From Mesorhizobium sp. NFR06 (GTDB lineage: Bacteria; Pseudomonadota; Alphaproteobacteria; Rhizobiales; Rhizobiaceae): DNA of 64,000 nucleotides. Positions 8,077 to 15,315 of the stretch are shown here, piece by piece. The DNA lies in contig NZ_FOVT01000018.1 of NCBI RefSeq assembly GCF_900115245.1, forward strand, positions 49,808-113,807. Direction: 5' to 3'. Position 1 is the stretch's first letter. Each line of letters begins with the position of its first letter. Made by a program: the position numbers and the translations under genes. Below the pieces are notes generated by a model. The model saw only the letters and a program-made list of their open reading frames with translations, did not search any database and was not told the origin of the DNA.

Positions 8077-9512
8077 TCTTCGATAGCTACGAGGCCTACA
8101 GGCAGGCCGGCTTCAAGCCCAAGGCCTGCATTCTCGGCTCCGGCCCGGCCGGCACGACGATCGCCAGGAAGCTCGGCGCCGCCGGCATTCCGGTCGTCGT
8201 CCTGGAGGCGGGCTCGCGCGAATTCAGCGACGAGTCGCAGGATTTCTACCGCGGCAAGACGGTCGGCGATTTCTATTTCGACCTCGACATCACCAGGCTG
8301 CGCTTCATGGGCGGTTCGTCCAACCACTGGGCCGGCTGGTGCCGCGTGCTCGACAGCCAAGATTTCGAGCCCAAGGCATGGGCGCCCGATACCGGCTGGC
8401 CGATCAGCCGCGCCGACATCGAGCCATATCTTGGCGAAGTCCACGATATCCTCGAGCTGCCCGATTTCCGCCCCGACGTGCCGGTTTCGGACGACATCCG
8501 CTGGGTGCAATTGATCAAGAGCCCCGCCGTGCGCTTCGGCGAAAAATTCGCCGACGAACTCGACAAGAGCAAGAACATCGCCGTCGTGCTCAACACCTAC
8601 GCCACCGAGCTTGCCGGCGACGGCAAGCGCGTCACCGGCGCGAAACTCTGGTCGAACGGGCAGGACGCCGGCACCTTCACCGCCGACTATTTTGTCACCT
8701 GCACCGGCGGCCTGGAAAACTCGCGGCTGCTGTTGTGGTCGAACCAGCGTTCGAACGGCGGTGTGGTGCCGAACGCGACCGCGCTTGGTCGCTATTGGAT
8801 GGAGCATCCGACCTTCCAGGGCGGCAATGCGATCCTGGCCAACTACAACGAGTTCGAGGTCGACGCCTCGAAGGAGGCCTTCTTCTCGCCGACGCTGGCG
8901 GCCATGCAGCGCCTGCAGATCATGAATTTCGGCATCCGCCTGATCGAGTCGCCCTATCCCAATGTCAAGCGGCTGATCGCCGATCTCGCCTGCACCGCGC
9001 CCGACATGGCGGAGTGGATGTCCTCCCAGCTCGACCAGAGGCTGCATTGCGCGGCCCAGCTTTACGTCGCCTGGGAGCAGGCGCCGCTTGCTTCCAACCA
9101 GATCGAGCTGTCGAAGGCCGATGTCGACCGCGCCGGCGTGCCGCGCATCGAATTGCACTGGAAGAAGTCGCCGCTCGAGCGTCGCACGCTTCTGGAAGGC
9201 CTGAGGCTTTTCGGCGCCACGATGGCGCGAAAGAATCTCGGCCGCGTCCGCATCGACGACTGGATCAGCAATGGCGACGATTACCCGACCAATGAGGAGA
9301 CGGCCGGCCACCACCATATGGGCGGCACCCGCATGGGCAGCGATGTCTTGAAGAGCGTCGTCGATGCCAATTGCAAGGTGCATGGCATGGACAATCTTTA
9401 TGTCGGCGGCTCCTCGGTGTTCTGCACCTCCGGCCAGTGCAACCCGACCACCACCATCACCGCGCTTGCCTGCCGGCTGGGCGAGCATCTCGGCAAGGTG
9501 ATCGGGGTCTGA
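8073..9512 (+). CDS. GMC family FAD-dependent oxidoreductase
   Basis: The 479-residue protein has an N-terminal FAD-binding Rossmann motif GSGPAGTTIARKLG (from residue 22) and FMGGSSNHWAG as the second FAD loop. The C-terminal GMC domain contains HHHMGGTRMG and SGQCNPTTTITALA, where the histidine and asparagine form the catalytic site. GMC enzymes oxidise alcohol groups of sugars, choline or sterols. The lack of its own signal peptide and the coupled upstream Tat protein suggest co-export. Start is GTG at 8073 overlapping the previous stop. Substrate cannot be read from the sequence. No cytochrome subunit gene is adjacent. Confidence 0.9.
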   Translation: MIFDSYEAYRQAGFKPKACILGSGPAGTTIARKLGAAGIPVVVLEAGSREFSDESQDFYRGKTVGDFYFDLDITRLRFMGGSSNHWAGWCRVLDSQDFEPKAWAPDTGWPISRADIEPYLGEVHDILELPDFRPDVPVSDDIRWVQLIKSPAVRFGEKFADELDKSKNIAVVLNTYATELAGDGKRVTGAKLWSNGQDAGTFTADYFVTCTGGLENSRLLLWSNQRSNGGVVPNATALGRYWMEHPTFQGGNAILANYNEFEVDASKEAFFSPTLAAMQRLQIMNFGIRLIESPYPNVKRLIADLACTAPDMAEWMSSQLDQRLHCAAQLYVAWEQAPLASNQIELSKADVDRAGVPRIELHWKKSPLERRTLLEGLRLFGATMARKNLGRVRIDDWISNGDDYPTNEETAGHHHMGGTRMGSDVLKSVVDANCKVHGMDNLYVGGSSVFCTSGQCNPTTTITALACRLGEHLGKVIGV

Positions 9513-9643
9513 CGCAATTGCGGGAAGGTGGTTGGCGGGTTCGTCCGGAATTGCGAGGAACAAAAGATAAAAGTGAGGCGACGCCGGCGCCTGGATGCAA
9601 CCGGCGCCGCCTTGCCGCGCGTTTTGGCGAAGTTCGTTCGAGC

Positions 9644-9811
9644 TTACAGCCCGTAAACGGCGACGCGCACCAGCACGGCCGCAGCCGCCAACGAGACCAG
9701 CAGGATGCCGAGCCCGATGGGCGAGCCCCAGCCATACCATTCCATCGCCAGCTTGGCGTATTTGTACTCTTCAGCCGGGGTCATCGGCGCGCGGGTGGAG
9801 GTCTCGAACAT
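9644..9811 (-). CDS. Small hypothetical membrane protein
   Basis: This is a 55-residue protein starting MFETSTRAPMTPAEEYKYA, with one membrane helix (about residues 29-51) after an amphipathic, tyrosine- and tryptophan-rich stretch (KYAKLAMEWYGWG). I chose the ATG at 9811. The frame is open 20 residues upstream but that part is low-complexity. It is divergent from the MarR gene 101 bases away, so it could be a MarR target. No family is recognised. Confidence 0.6.
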   Translation of the reverse strand: MFETSTRAPMTPAEEYKYAKLAMEWYGWGSPIGLGILLVSLAAAAVLVRVAVYGL

Positions 9812-9912
9812 TGCATTCTCCGTGTTGGCGGCCGCGTTTGCCTCTTGCCTTTGCGGGAGTCGCGGTCGCATATTGCTACTCTCGTCTTAATGTTAGACAG
9901 ATTGATAATTAG

Positions 9913-10401
9913 ATGATCGAAGTAAATTCGTCAAGCACGAAGCGTGATGCAATGGCAAAGGCCGTCGGCCTCGCCGTCATGCGCTGGCAGGACGCGACGC
10001 AGGCCTATGATGAGGCGGTGGGCGCGCGGCTCGGGCTGATCGCGGCCGAACGCCATTGCCTGGGGCTGCTCTATGCCGGACCGCAATCGGCGGGCGCGGT
10101 GGCGGCGGCGACGGGGCTGACCCCGGCCGCGGTGACGGCCCTGATCGACCGGTTGGAGGCGCGCGGATACGTCACCCGCACCCGCAGCCTGGAGGACAGG
10201 CGCAAGGTGGTGATCGAGGCGACCGCGCTGACCAGGGAGTTGTCGGAGCGCTACTACGGCACGATAGCGCGGGAGGGCGAGAAGGTGGTGGCGAGCTTCA
10301 GCGATACCGAGCTTGCGACCGTGCTGCGCTTCATCAACGCCGCGCTCGATCTGCAGCGCGAACAGTTGGCCAGGATCAAGGCCGGGCCCGACAAGGCGTG
10401 A
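9913..10401 (+). CDS. MarR family transcriptional regulator
   Basis: This 162-residue protein has a winged helix-turn-helix in the middle. The segment from AERHCLGLLYAGPQSAGAV through GLTPAAVTALIDRLEARGYV gives the recognition helix, and TRSLEDRRKVVIEAT is the wing with the conserved D-x-R of MarR proteins. Such dimers repress genes until a small aromatic or oxidant ligand binds. The nearest divergent gene is the 55-residue membrane protein, and the AT-rich 9812-9912 gap is the likely operator region. The effector is unknown. Confidence 0.9.
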   Translation: MIEVNSSSTKRDAMAKAVGLAVMRWQDATQAYDEAVGARLGLIAAERHCLGLLYAGPQSAGAVAAATGLTPAAVTALIDRLEARGYVTRTRSLEDRRKVVIEATALTRELSERYYGTIAREGEKVVASFSDTELATVLRFINAALDLQREQLARIKAGPDKA

Positions 10402-10482
10402 TGATCCGCAAAAAACGCGGAGCGGCCCAGCCGCCTGGTGGCAGCTGAACCGCCCTGAACGTCGGTTGGGCGAAAACCGACC

Positions 10483-11319
10483 TCAGACCGTCGCCGGGTC
10501 GAGCGCCGGCTGAGCCTTGAACCGCGCCACGATTCCGGCAAGGTCGGCGCCGCCGAAGGCGTCGCGCAGCACGTCGAAGGACGGCAGCACGAAATAGGCG
10601 CGCTGGAACTTGTCGATCTCATAGCCGGTGCGCATCACCGTCTCGAGGTCGAACGGCACATGGTGGGCGTCCTTGCTCTCCACCGCGAATTGCAGCTCGG
10701 TGAAGGACGACATCAGCCCGGCGCCGAAGGCTTTCAGCGGCTGGCCGGGCTCCTGGATGAGACCGTATTCGGCGCTGTACCAGTAGAGCCTGGTGATCAT
10801 CTCGTCGCCGCCAAGCGCAATCATGTCTTCGGCCTTCTCGCCATACATCTGCATGAAATCGGCGAACACCGGCTGGGTCAGGATCGGCACATGGCCGAAG
10901 AAGTCGTGGAACATGTCCGGCTCGACGATGTAGTCGAGCTCCTCGCGTTTCCGCAGCCAGTTGGTGACCGGAAAGCGACGGTTGGCGAGATGATCGAAGA
11001 ACGGGCCGGCCGGGATCAGGCCCGGCACCGCGACGATCTGCCAACCGGTCAGCTTGGCGAGCTTCTGGCTCACTTGTTTGAAATCGGGAATCCGGTCGAG
11101 CAGCCCGAGCGCCGCGACGCCATCCAGGTAGGAACGGTGCGCCAGCTTTTGCGTCAGCTTCGTCTGGCGGTCGCACAGCGTGCGCCACACCGCCTGTTCC
11201 TCGGCTGAATAGTCATAACCCTGCGCCACGGTGAAATCGCTGCGGCACACCGAATAGTCGCCGCGAAGGCCCTGCGCCGCGCATTCGGCCGCGTAATCGG
11301 CAACGCTGATCGTCATCAT
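10483..11319 (-). CDS. phhA: Phenylalanine 4-monooxygenase
   Basis: This non-haem iron, tetrahydrobiopterin-dependent hydroxylase converts phenylalanine to tyrosine. The iron ligands are visible as H138 and H143 in FHDFFGH and E184 in YWYSAEYGL. The 278 residues match bacterial monodomain enzymes, which lack the animal regulatory domain. It is transcribed away from an Lrp/AsnC-type regulator, a common rhizobial pairing in which the regulator responds to aromatic amino acids. The start MMTISVADY follows a GGAGGA ribosome site on the minus strand. Pterin recycling genes are not in this window. Confidence 0.96.
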   Translation of the reverse strand: MMTISVADYAAECAAQGLRGDYSVCRSDFTVAQGYDYSAEEQAVWRTLCDRQTKLTQKLAHRSYLDGVAALGLLDRIPDFKQVSQKLAKLTGWQIVAVPGLIPAGPFFDHLANRRFPVTNWLRKREELDYIVEPDMFHDFFGHVPILTQPVFADFMQMYGEKAEDMIALGGDEMITRLYWYSAEYGLIQEPGQPLKAFGAGLMSSFTELQFAVESKDAHHVPFDLETVMRTGYEIDKFQRAYFVLPSFDVLRDAFGGADLAGIVARFKAQPALDPATV

Positions 11320-11449
11320 ATCCTCCTCCGTGATCCGCGGATCTTGAAATGAAGTATAGCAGTGGCCGACGAGGCAAATCAGCCTTGTTTATGGTTGGGT
11401 GGCCGATTTTGAGGTAAAAGAACTCTGTTCAACAGGGAATCGAGAAGAC

Positions 11450-11926
11450 ATGCCTCAGTTCGACGATTTCGAGATAAGGATGCTCGACATCCTGCAGCGT
11501 GATGGCCGCAAGCCCGTTTCGGAGCTGGCGCAGGAGATCGGCCTGTCGACCACGCCCTGCGCGCGCCGTTTCGACGCCTTGCGCGAGACCGGCGTCATCA
11601 AGGGCTTTGCCGCGGTGCTCAGCCGCCGCGCCATCGGCCTGACGGTCGAGGTGTTCATCCAGGTGCGGCTGGTGAGCCACAGCGACGGGTCGCCCGAAAG
11701 CTTCATTGCCGCCGTGCAGCGCATGGACGAGGTCTCGTCCTGCTGGACGATGACCGGCGACCACGATTTCCTGCTGCATGTCATGGTGCCGTCGGTCGAC
11801 GACCTGAACGCCTTCGTCATGCACCGGCTGATGCGGCTGCCCGGCGTCCGCGACGTCCACACGCAACTCGTGCTGCAAAACATCAAGGGCCCGGGTCACG
11901 TGCCGCTGGCGCATCTCAGGCGCTGA
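11450..11926 (+). CDS. Lrp/AsnC family transcriptional regulator
   Basis: This 158-residue protein has an N-terminal helix-turn-helix (DFEIRMLDILQRDGR, then ELAQEIGLSTTPCARRFDAL) and a C-terminal RAM-type ligand-binding domain with the MTGDHDFLLHV motif. I chose ATG 11450. The frame is open to 11399 but that region is the divergent promoter area. Divergence from phhA suggests it controls phenylalanine hydroxylase and probably itself in response to an aromatic amino acid. This role is inferred from position and from known phh regulators of this family. Confidence 0.9.
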   Translation: MPQFDDFEIRMLDILQRDGRKPVSELAQEIGLSTTPCARRFDALRETGVIKGFAAVLSRRAIGLTVEVFIQVRLVSHSDGSPESFIAAVQRMDEVSSCWTMTGDHDFLLHVMVPSVDDLNAFVMHRLMRLPGVRDVHTQLVLQNIKGPGHVPLAHLRR

Positions 11927-11927
11927 C

Positions 11928-12010
11928 GCAATTCCAAGGAAAAGTCCGAAGCAGTTGGGCTCGGCGACTTCCGCGTAGTTGGGCTAGGCGGCTTCGCCGT
12001 AGCGGATTGC
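11928..12010. repeat. Dispersed intergenic repeat, family A copy 1
   Basis: The segment opens with GCAATTCC and an AAGGAAAAGT block, and ends in GTAGCGGATTGC. Between them is a 24-base unit present twice in tandem, at 11955-11978 and 11979-12002, differing at a few bases. Related copies lie at 23607-23677 (opposite orientation) and 58996-59065, each with a single unit. Such short palindromic mosaics are widespread in Mesorhizobium genomes. Confidence 0.65.
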
Positions 12011-12128
12011 CTCCGCACAAAAGACTGCGGACTTCTCCGACAAAGCTGCTTGGAAACTGCTGAACCGCGCCAAGGCGGCTTCGACATCGGCGACTAGCAC
12101 AAGCGGACCACAGCAATGGAGGTCCGCC

Positions 12129-13667
12129 TTGAACATCGTGCTGATCAATCCGCCGCACACCGCCATCGGCAGCCGCGTGCCCGACGATCACCTGCCGCCG
12201 CTCGGCCTTTTGGCGATCGGCGGTCCGCTCATCGATTCCGGCCACCTGGTGCGGCTGGTCGACGCCGAGTTCGGGCCGATGCCGCTTACGGTGCTAATCG
12301 ACGATGCCCTCGGCGGCGACCCGGACTTCGTTCTGATCGGCCATTCCGGCTCGACCTCGGCGCATCCGACCGCTTTGCGCATCGCCGAACTGATCAAGGC
12401 GCGCGCCCCGCACGTCATCATCATCTATGGCGGCGTCTTCCCGACCTATCACTGGCGCGACATCCTGGCCGCAAACGACGTCTTCGACTTCATCGTGCGC
12501 GGCGAGGGCGAGGCGACCGCGACCGCGCTGGTCGAGGCCATCGAAATGCGCCAGCCGGTGGCGAGCGTCGCCGGCATCGCCTATCGCGACGACCTCGGCC
12601 GCCCCGTCGCCACGCAGCCGGCGATGACCATTGCCGATCTCGATGCTTGGCGCGTCGGCTGGGAGCTGATCGACCATCGCCGTTATAGCTATTGGGGCGG
12701 CAAGCGGGCGGTCGTCATGCAGTTCTCGCGCGGCTGCCCGCATCTGTGCAACTATTGCGGCCAGCGCGGCTTCTGGACCCGCTGGCGCCACCGCGACCCT
12801 GTCAAATTCGCCCGGGAGATCGCCTGGCTGCATCGCGAGCACGGCGTCGAGCTGATCAACCTGGCCGACGAGAACCCGACCTCATCGAAGAAGTCCTGGC
12901 GCGCTTTTCTCGATGCCATGATCGCCGAGAACGTCCCGGTGCTGATCGTCGGTTCGACCCGCGCCGACGACATCGTGCGCGATGCCGATATCCTTGATCT
13001 CTACCGCAAGGCCGGCATCATCCGCTGGCTGCTCGGCATGGAGAACACCGACGAGGAGACGCTGTCGCTGATCCGCAAGGGCGGCAGCACCAAGTCCGAC
13101 CGCGAGGCGATCCGGCTGCTGCGCCGGCACGGCATCCTGTCGATGGCGACCTGGGTCGCCGGTTTCGAGGACGAAACTCTGCGCGATCTATGGCGCGGCT
13201 TTCGCCAGCTCATCGCCTATGATCCGGACCAGATCCAGGCGCTCTATGTCACGCCGCACCGCTGGACGCCGTTCTTCCGCATCGCCTGCGACCGCAAGGT
13301 GATCCAGAGGGACGTCCGCCTCTGGGACTACAAGCATCAGGTGCTGGCGATGACGCGGCTGAAGCCCTGGATGCTGTTCTTCACCGTCAAGCTGATCGAA
13401 GTCGCTGTGCAGTCGCGGCCGAAGGCGCTGGCGCGCATCCTGTTCCATCCCGATCCCGAGCAGCGCCATTCGATGCGCTGGTACACCAAGATGGGCCGCC
13501 GCGTCTGGTTCCGCGAGGTCTGGGGCTTTCTCGCCCGCGACCGTCGCGAGACGGACGGGCCGACGCTCGCCGAATTCTGGGGCGCGCCGCAGGACGCCGA
13601 GGAGGAATCGATGATCGCCCGGCGCCCGCCACGCAAGCCGGCCGACGCCACCGGAGCGATTTCGTAG
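12129..13667 (+). CDS. B12-binding radical SAM protein, BchE-like
   Basis: The first ~140 residues form a cobalamin-binding-type domain (MNIVLINPPHTAIG, then IIYGGVFPTYHWRDI). Residues ~190-400 form a radical SAM barrel with the 4Fe-4S motif CPHLCNYC at C203, C207 and C210. The arrangement resembles anaerobic Mg-protoporphyrin monomethyl ester cyclase (BchE) and related methyltransferases. The start is TTG at 12129, supported by a strong GGAGG at 12118-12122. No other bacteriochlorophyll gene is present, so a role in photosynthesis is unlikely. A cobalamin-dependent methylation or ring-forming step is equally possible. Substrate unknown. Confidence 0.85.
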   Translation: MNIVLINPPHTAIGSRVPDDHLPPLGLLAIGGPLIDSGHLVRLVDAEFGPMPLTVLIDDALGGDPDFVLIGHSGSTSAHPTALRIAELIKARAPHVIIIYGGVFPTYHWRDILAANDVFDFIVRGEGEATATALVEAIEMRQPVASVAGIAYRDDLGRPVATQPAMTIADLDAWRVGWELIDHRRYSYWGGKRAVVMQFSRGCPHLCNYCGQRGFWTRWRHRDPVKFAREIAWLHREHGVELINLADENPTSSKKSWRAFLDAMIAENVPVLIVGSTRADDIVRDADILDLYRKAGIIRWLLGMENTDEETLSLIRKGGSTKSDREAIRLLRRHGILSMATWVAGFEDETLRDLWRGFRQLIAYDPDQIQALYVTPHRWTPFFRIACDRKVIQRDVRLWDYKHQVLAMTRLKPWMLFFTVKLIEVAVQSRPKALARILFHPDPEQRHSMRWYTKMGRRVWFREVWGFLARDRRETDGPTLAEFWGAPQDAEEESMIARRPPRKPADATGAIS

Positions 13668-13693
13668 GGCGCCGACAGCTCTCGGCCTAACAA

Positions 13694-13759
13694 TATACGC
13701 ACCGTATGCGTATTGACATACGCGACGTATGCACCACATCAAACATACGGAGCGTATGT
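13694..13759. promoter_or_regulatory. Three TetR-like palindromic operators
   Basis: Three 13-base palindromes of the form ATACG-N3-CGTAT lie at 13695-13707, 13718-13730 and 13745-13757. The second and third extend to CATACG-N3-CGTATG. Centres are 23 and 27 bases apart. A TTGACA hexamer at 13713-13718 overlaps the second site, so a bound repressor would block a promoter reading toward the RidA gene at 13887. No TetR gene is adjacent. Confidence 0.6.
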
Positions 13760-13886
13760 CAGTGCCCCGAACACTGGAGTGTGGCGACCGAAAACCCTGA
13801 CGCTCCTTGTCGGCTCTCGACCTGGTCGGTGAATCCAATTCGTGGATGCCGGGGAGCCGGCTTGCCTTGTCTGAAATGGAGTGAAA

Positions 13887-14285
13887 ATGACCAAACGCGA
13901 CGCGATTTTCCCTGCCGGCCGGCAGGCTCTCTATGAAATCAATCGCTATTCGGCGGCGATCCGCTCGGGTGACTTGCTGTTCATCTCGGGACAAGTGGGC
14001 AGTCGCGAGGACGGATCGCCCGAGCCTCGCTTCGAAAAGCAGGTCCAGCTTGCCTTCGACAATCTGGCGGCGGTGCTGAAGGCCGCCGGCTGCACGTTCG
14101 ATGACATTGTCGACGTGACCACGTTCCACACCGATCCGGCAGCGCAGTGGGAAGCGATAACCGCCGTTCGGCTGAAAGCGTTCGGTGAGGCACCCTACCC
14201 GAATTGGACCGCGGTGGGCGTCAACTGGCTGGCAGGCTTCGACTTCGAGATAAAGGTCATCGCGCGCCTTCCACGGCCTGCTTGA
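13887..14285 (+). CDS. RidA family protein (YjgF/YER057c/UK114)
   Basis: This 132-residue protein belongs to the RidA superfamily. Canonical members hydrolyse reactive enamine/imine intermediates from PLP enzymes, while other subfamilies have diverged functions. It shows SGDLLFISGQVG near the start, a central FDNLAAVLKAAGCTFDDIVD block and YPNWTAVGVNWLAG near the end. The catalytic arginine of archetypal RidA (R105 in a V-R-x pattern) is not obvious here, so this may be an Rid1-7 type paralogue. ATG 13887 has GGAG seven bases upstream. The triple operator upstream implies tight transcriptional control. Confidence 0.85.
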   Translation: MTKRDAIFPAGRQALYEINRYSAAIRSGDLLFISGQVGSREDGSPEPRFEKQVQLAFDNLAAVLKAAGCTFDDIVDVTTFHTDPAAQWEAITAVRLKAFGEAPYPNWTAVGVNWLAGFDFEIKVIARLPRPA

Positions 14286-14313
14286 TCGGCTGAGCCGCGA
14301 GCGGTCATGGCCC

Positions 14314-15207
14314 TCAGGGAACGATCAGCGTGCCGGCGCCGTGCTCGGTGAACAATTCGAGCAGCACCGAATGCGGCGTCTTGCCGTTGAGGATGACGAC
14401 GCCCTCGACGCCGCGCTCGATCGCCTCGATGCAGGTTTCGACCTTCGGGATCATGCCGCCCGACACGGTGCCGTCCTTGATCAGCGCCCTGGCTTCGGCC
14501 ACCGTCAATTCGTCGATCAGCTTCTTGCTCTTGTCGAGCACGCCGGGCACGTCGGTGAGGAACAAGAGGCGCGAGGCGCGGCACGCGCCGGCGATCGCGC
14601 CTGCAAAAGTATCGGCGTTGATGTTGTAGGTATGGCCGTCGCGGCCCGGCGCGACAGGCGCCAGAACCGGGATCATCTCGGAACGCGCCAGAAGATCGAG
14701 CAGCGTGCGGTCGACCTCGACCGGCTCGCCGACGAAGCCGAGGTCGAGCACGCGCTCGATGTTGGAATCCGGGTCGACCATGGTCTTGCGCGCCTTTTCG
14801 GCGAACACCATGTTGCCGTCCTTGCCGCAGAGCCCGATCGCCCACTCGCCCTCGGCGTTGATCAGCGCCACGATCTCCTTGTTGATCGAGCCGGCCAGCA
14901 CCATCTCGACGATCTCGACCGTCTTCTGGTCGGTGACGCGCAGCCCGCCCTCGAACTTGGATTCGATGCCCATCTTGGTCAGCATCGCGCCGATTTGCGG
15001 CCCACCGCCATGCACGACGATCGGGTTGACGCCGGACTGTTTCAGCAGCGCGATGTCGCGGGCGAAGGCTTTGCCGAGCTCATGGTCGCCCATGGCATGG
15101 CCACCATATTTCACCACGACCGTCTTGTTCTCGTAGCGCTGCATGTAAGGCAGCGCGCGCGAGAGCAGCGCGGCCTGCATTTCGGCGGTGGCGGCGATGT
15201 CCGTCAT
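14314..15207 (-). CDS. argB: Acetylglutamate kinase
   Basis: This enzyme phosphorylates N-acetylglutamate in arginine synthesis and is often the feedback-inhibited step. The 297-residue protein shows the amino acid kinase fold motifs VVVKYGGHAMG (phosphate loop), VVHGGGPQIGAML, NINADTFAGAIA and the lysine-containing GGMIPKVETC. The N-terminal helix (EMQAALLSRALPYMQRYENK) is typical of the arginine-sensitive hexameric class. In many Rhizobiales argB directly follows engB. Here an 11-kb block separates them, although both are still on the same strand. An amidase gene lies upstream, 108 bases away. Confidence 0.97.
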   Translation of the reverse strand: MTDIAATAEMQAALLSRALPYMQRYENKTVVVKYGGHAMGDHELGKAFARDIALLKQSGVNPIVVHGGGPQIGAMLTKMGIESKFEGGLRVTDQKTVEIVEMVLAGSINKEIVALINAEGEWAIGLCGKDGNMVFAEKARKTMVDPDSNIERVLDLGFVGEPVEVDRTLLDLLARSEMIPVLAPVAPGRDGHTYNINADTFAGAIAGACRASRLLFLTDVPGVLDKSKKLIDELTVAEARALIKDGTVSGGMIPKVETCIEAIERGVEGVVILNGKTPHSVLLELFTEHGAGTLIVP

Positions 15208-15315
15208 CGGAGGGGTTCCCGGCTTCTAGGAAAGGACGGCGGCGTCTTAGCGGGAATTGCCGCAGGCCGCAAACGGCTTTGCTGTCACAATGATGAAATC
15301 TGCGACGGAAGCATC

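Noticed and set aside
7779..9740. 653-codon minus-strand frame across the GMC gene
   Set aside because: Antisense to a clear GMC oxidoreductase, with no domain motif.
13694..13759. CRISPR-like repeats
   Set aside because: The three short palindromes are not separated by equal-length spacers and fit operator sites better. No cas gene is present.
13706..13936. 76-codon frame over the TetR-like operators
   Set aside because: Cysteine-rich, no family match, and overlaps an operator array and the RidA start.
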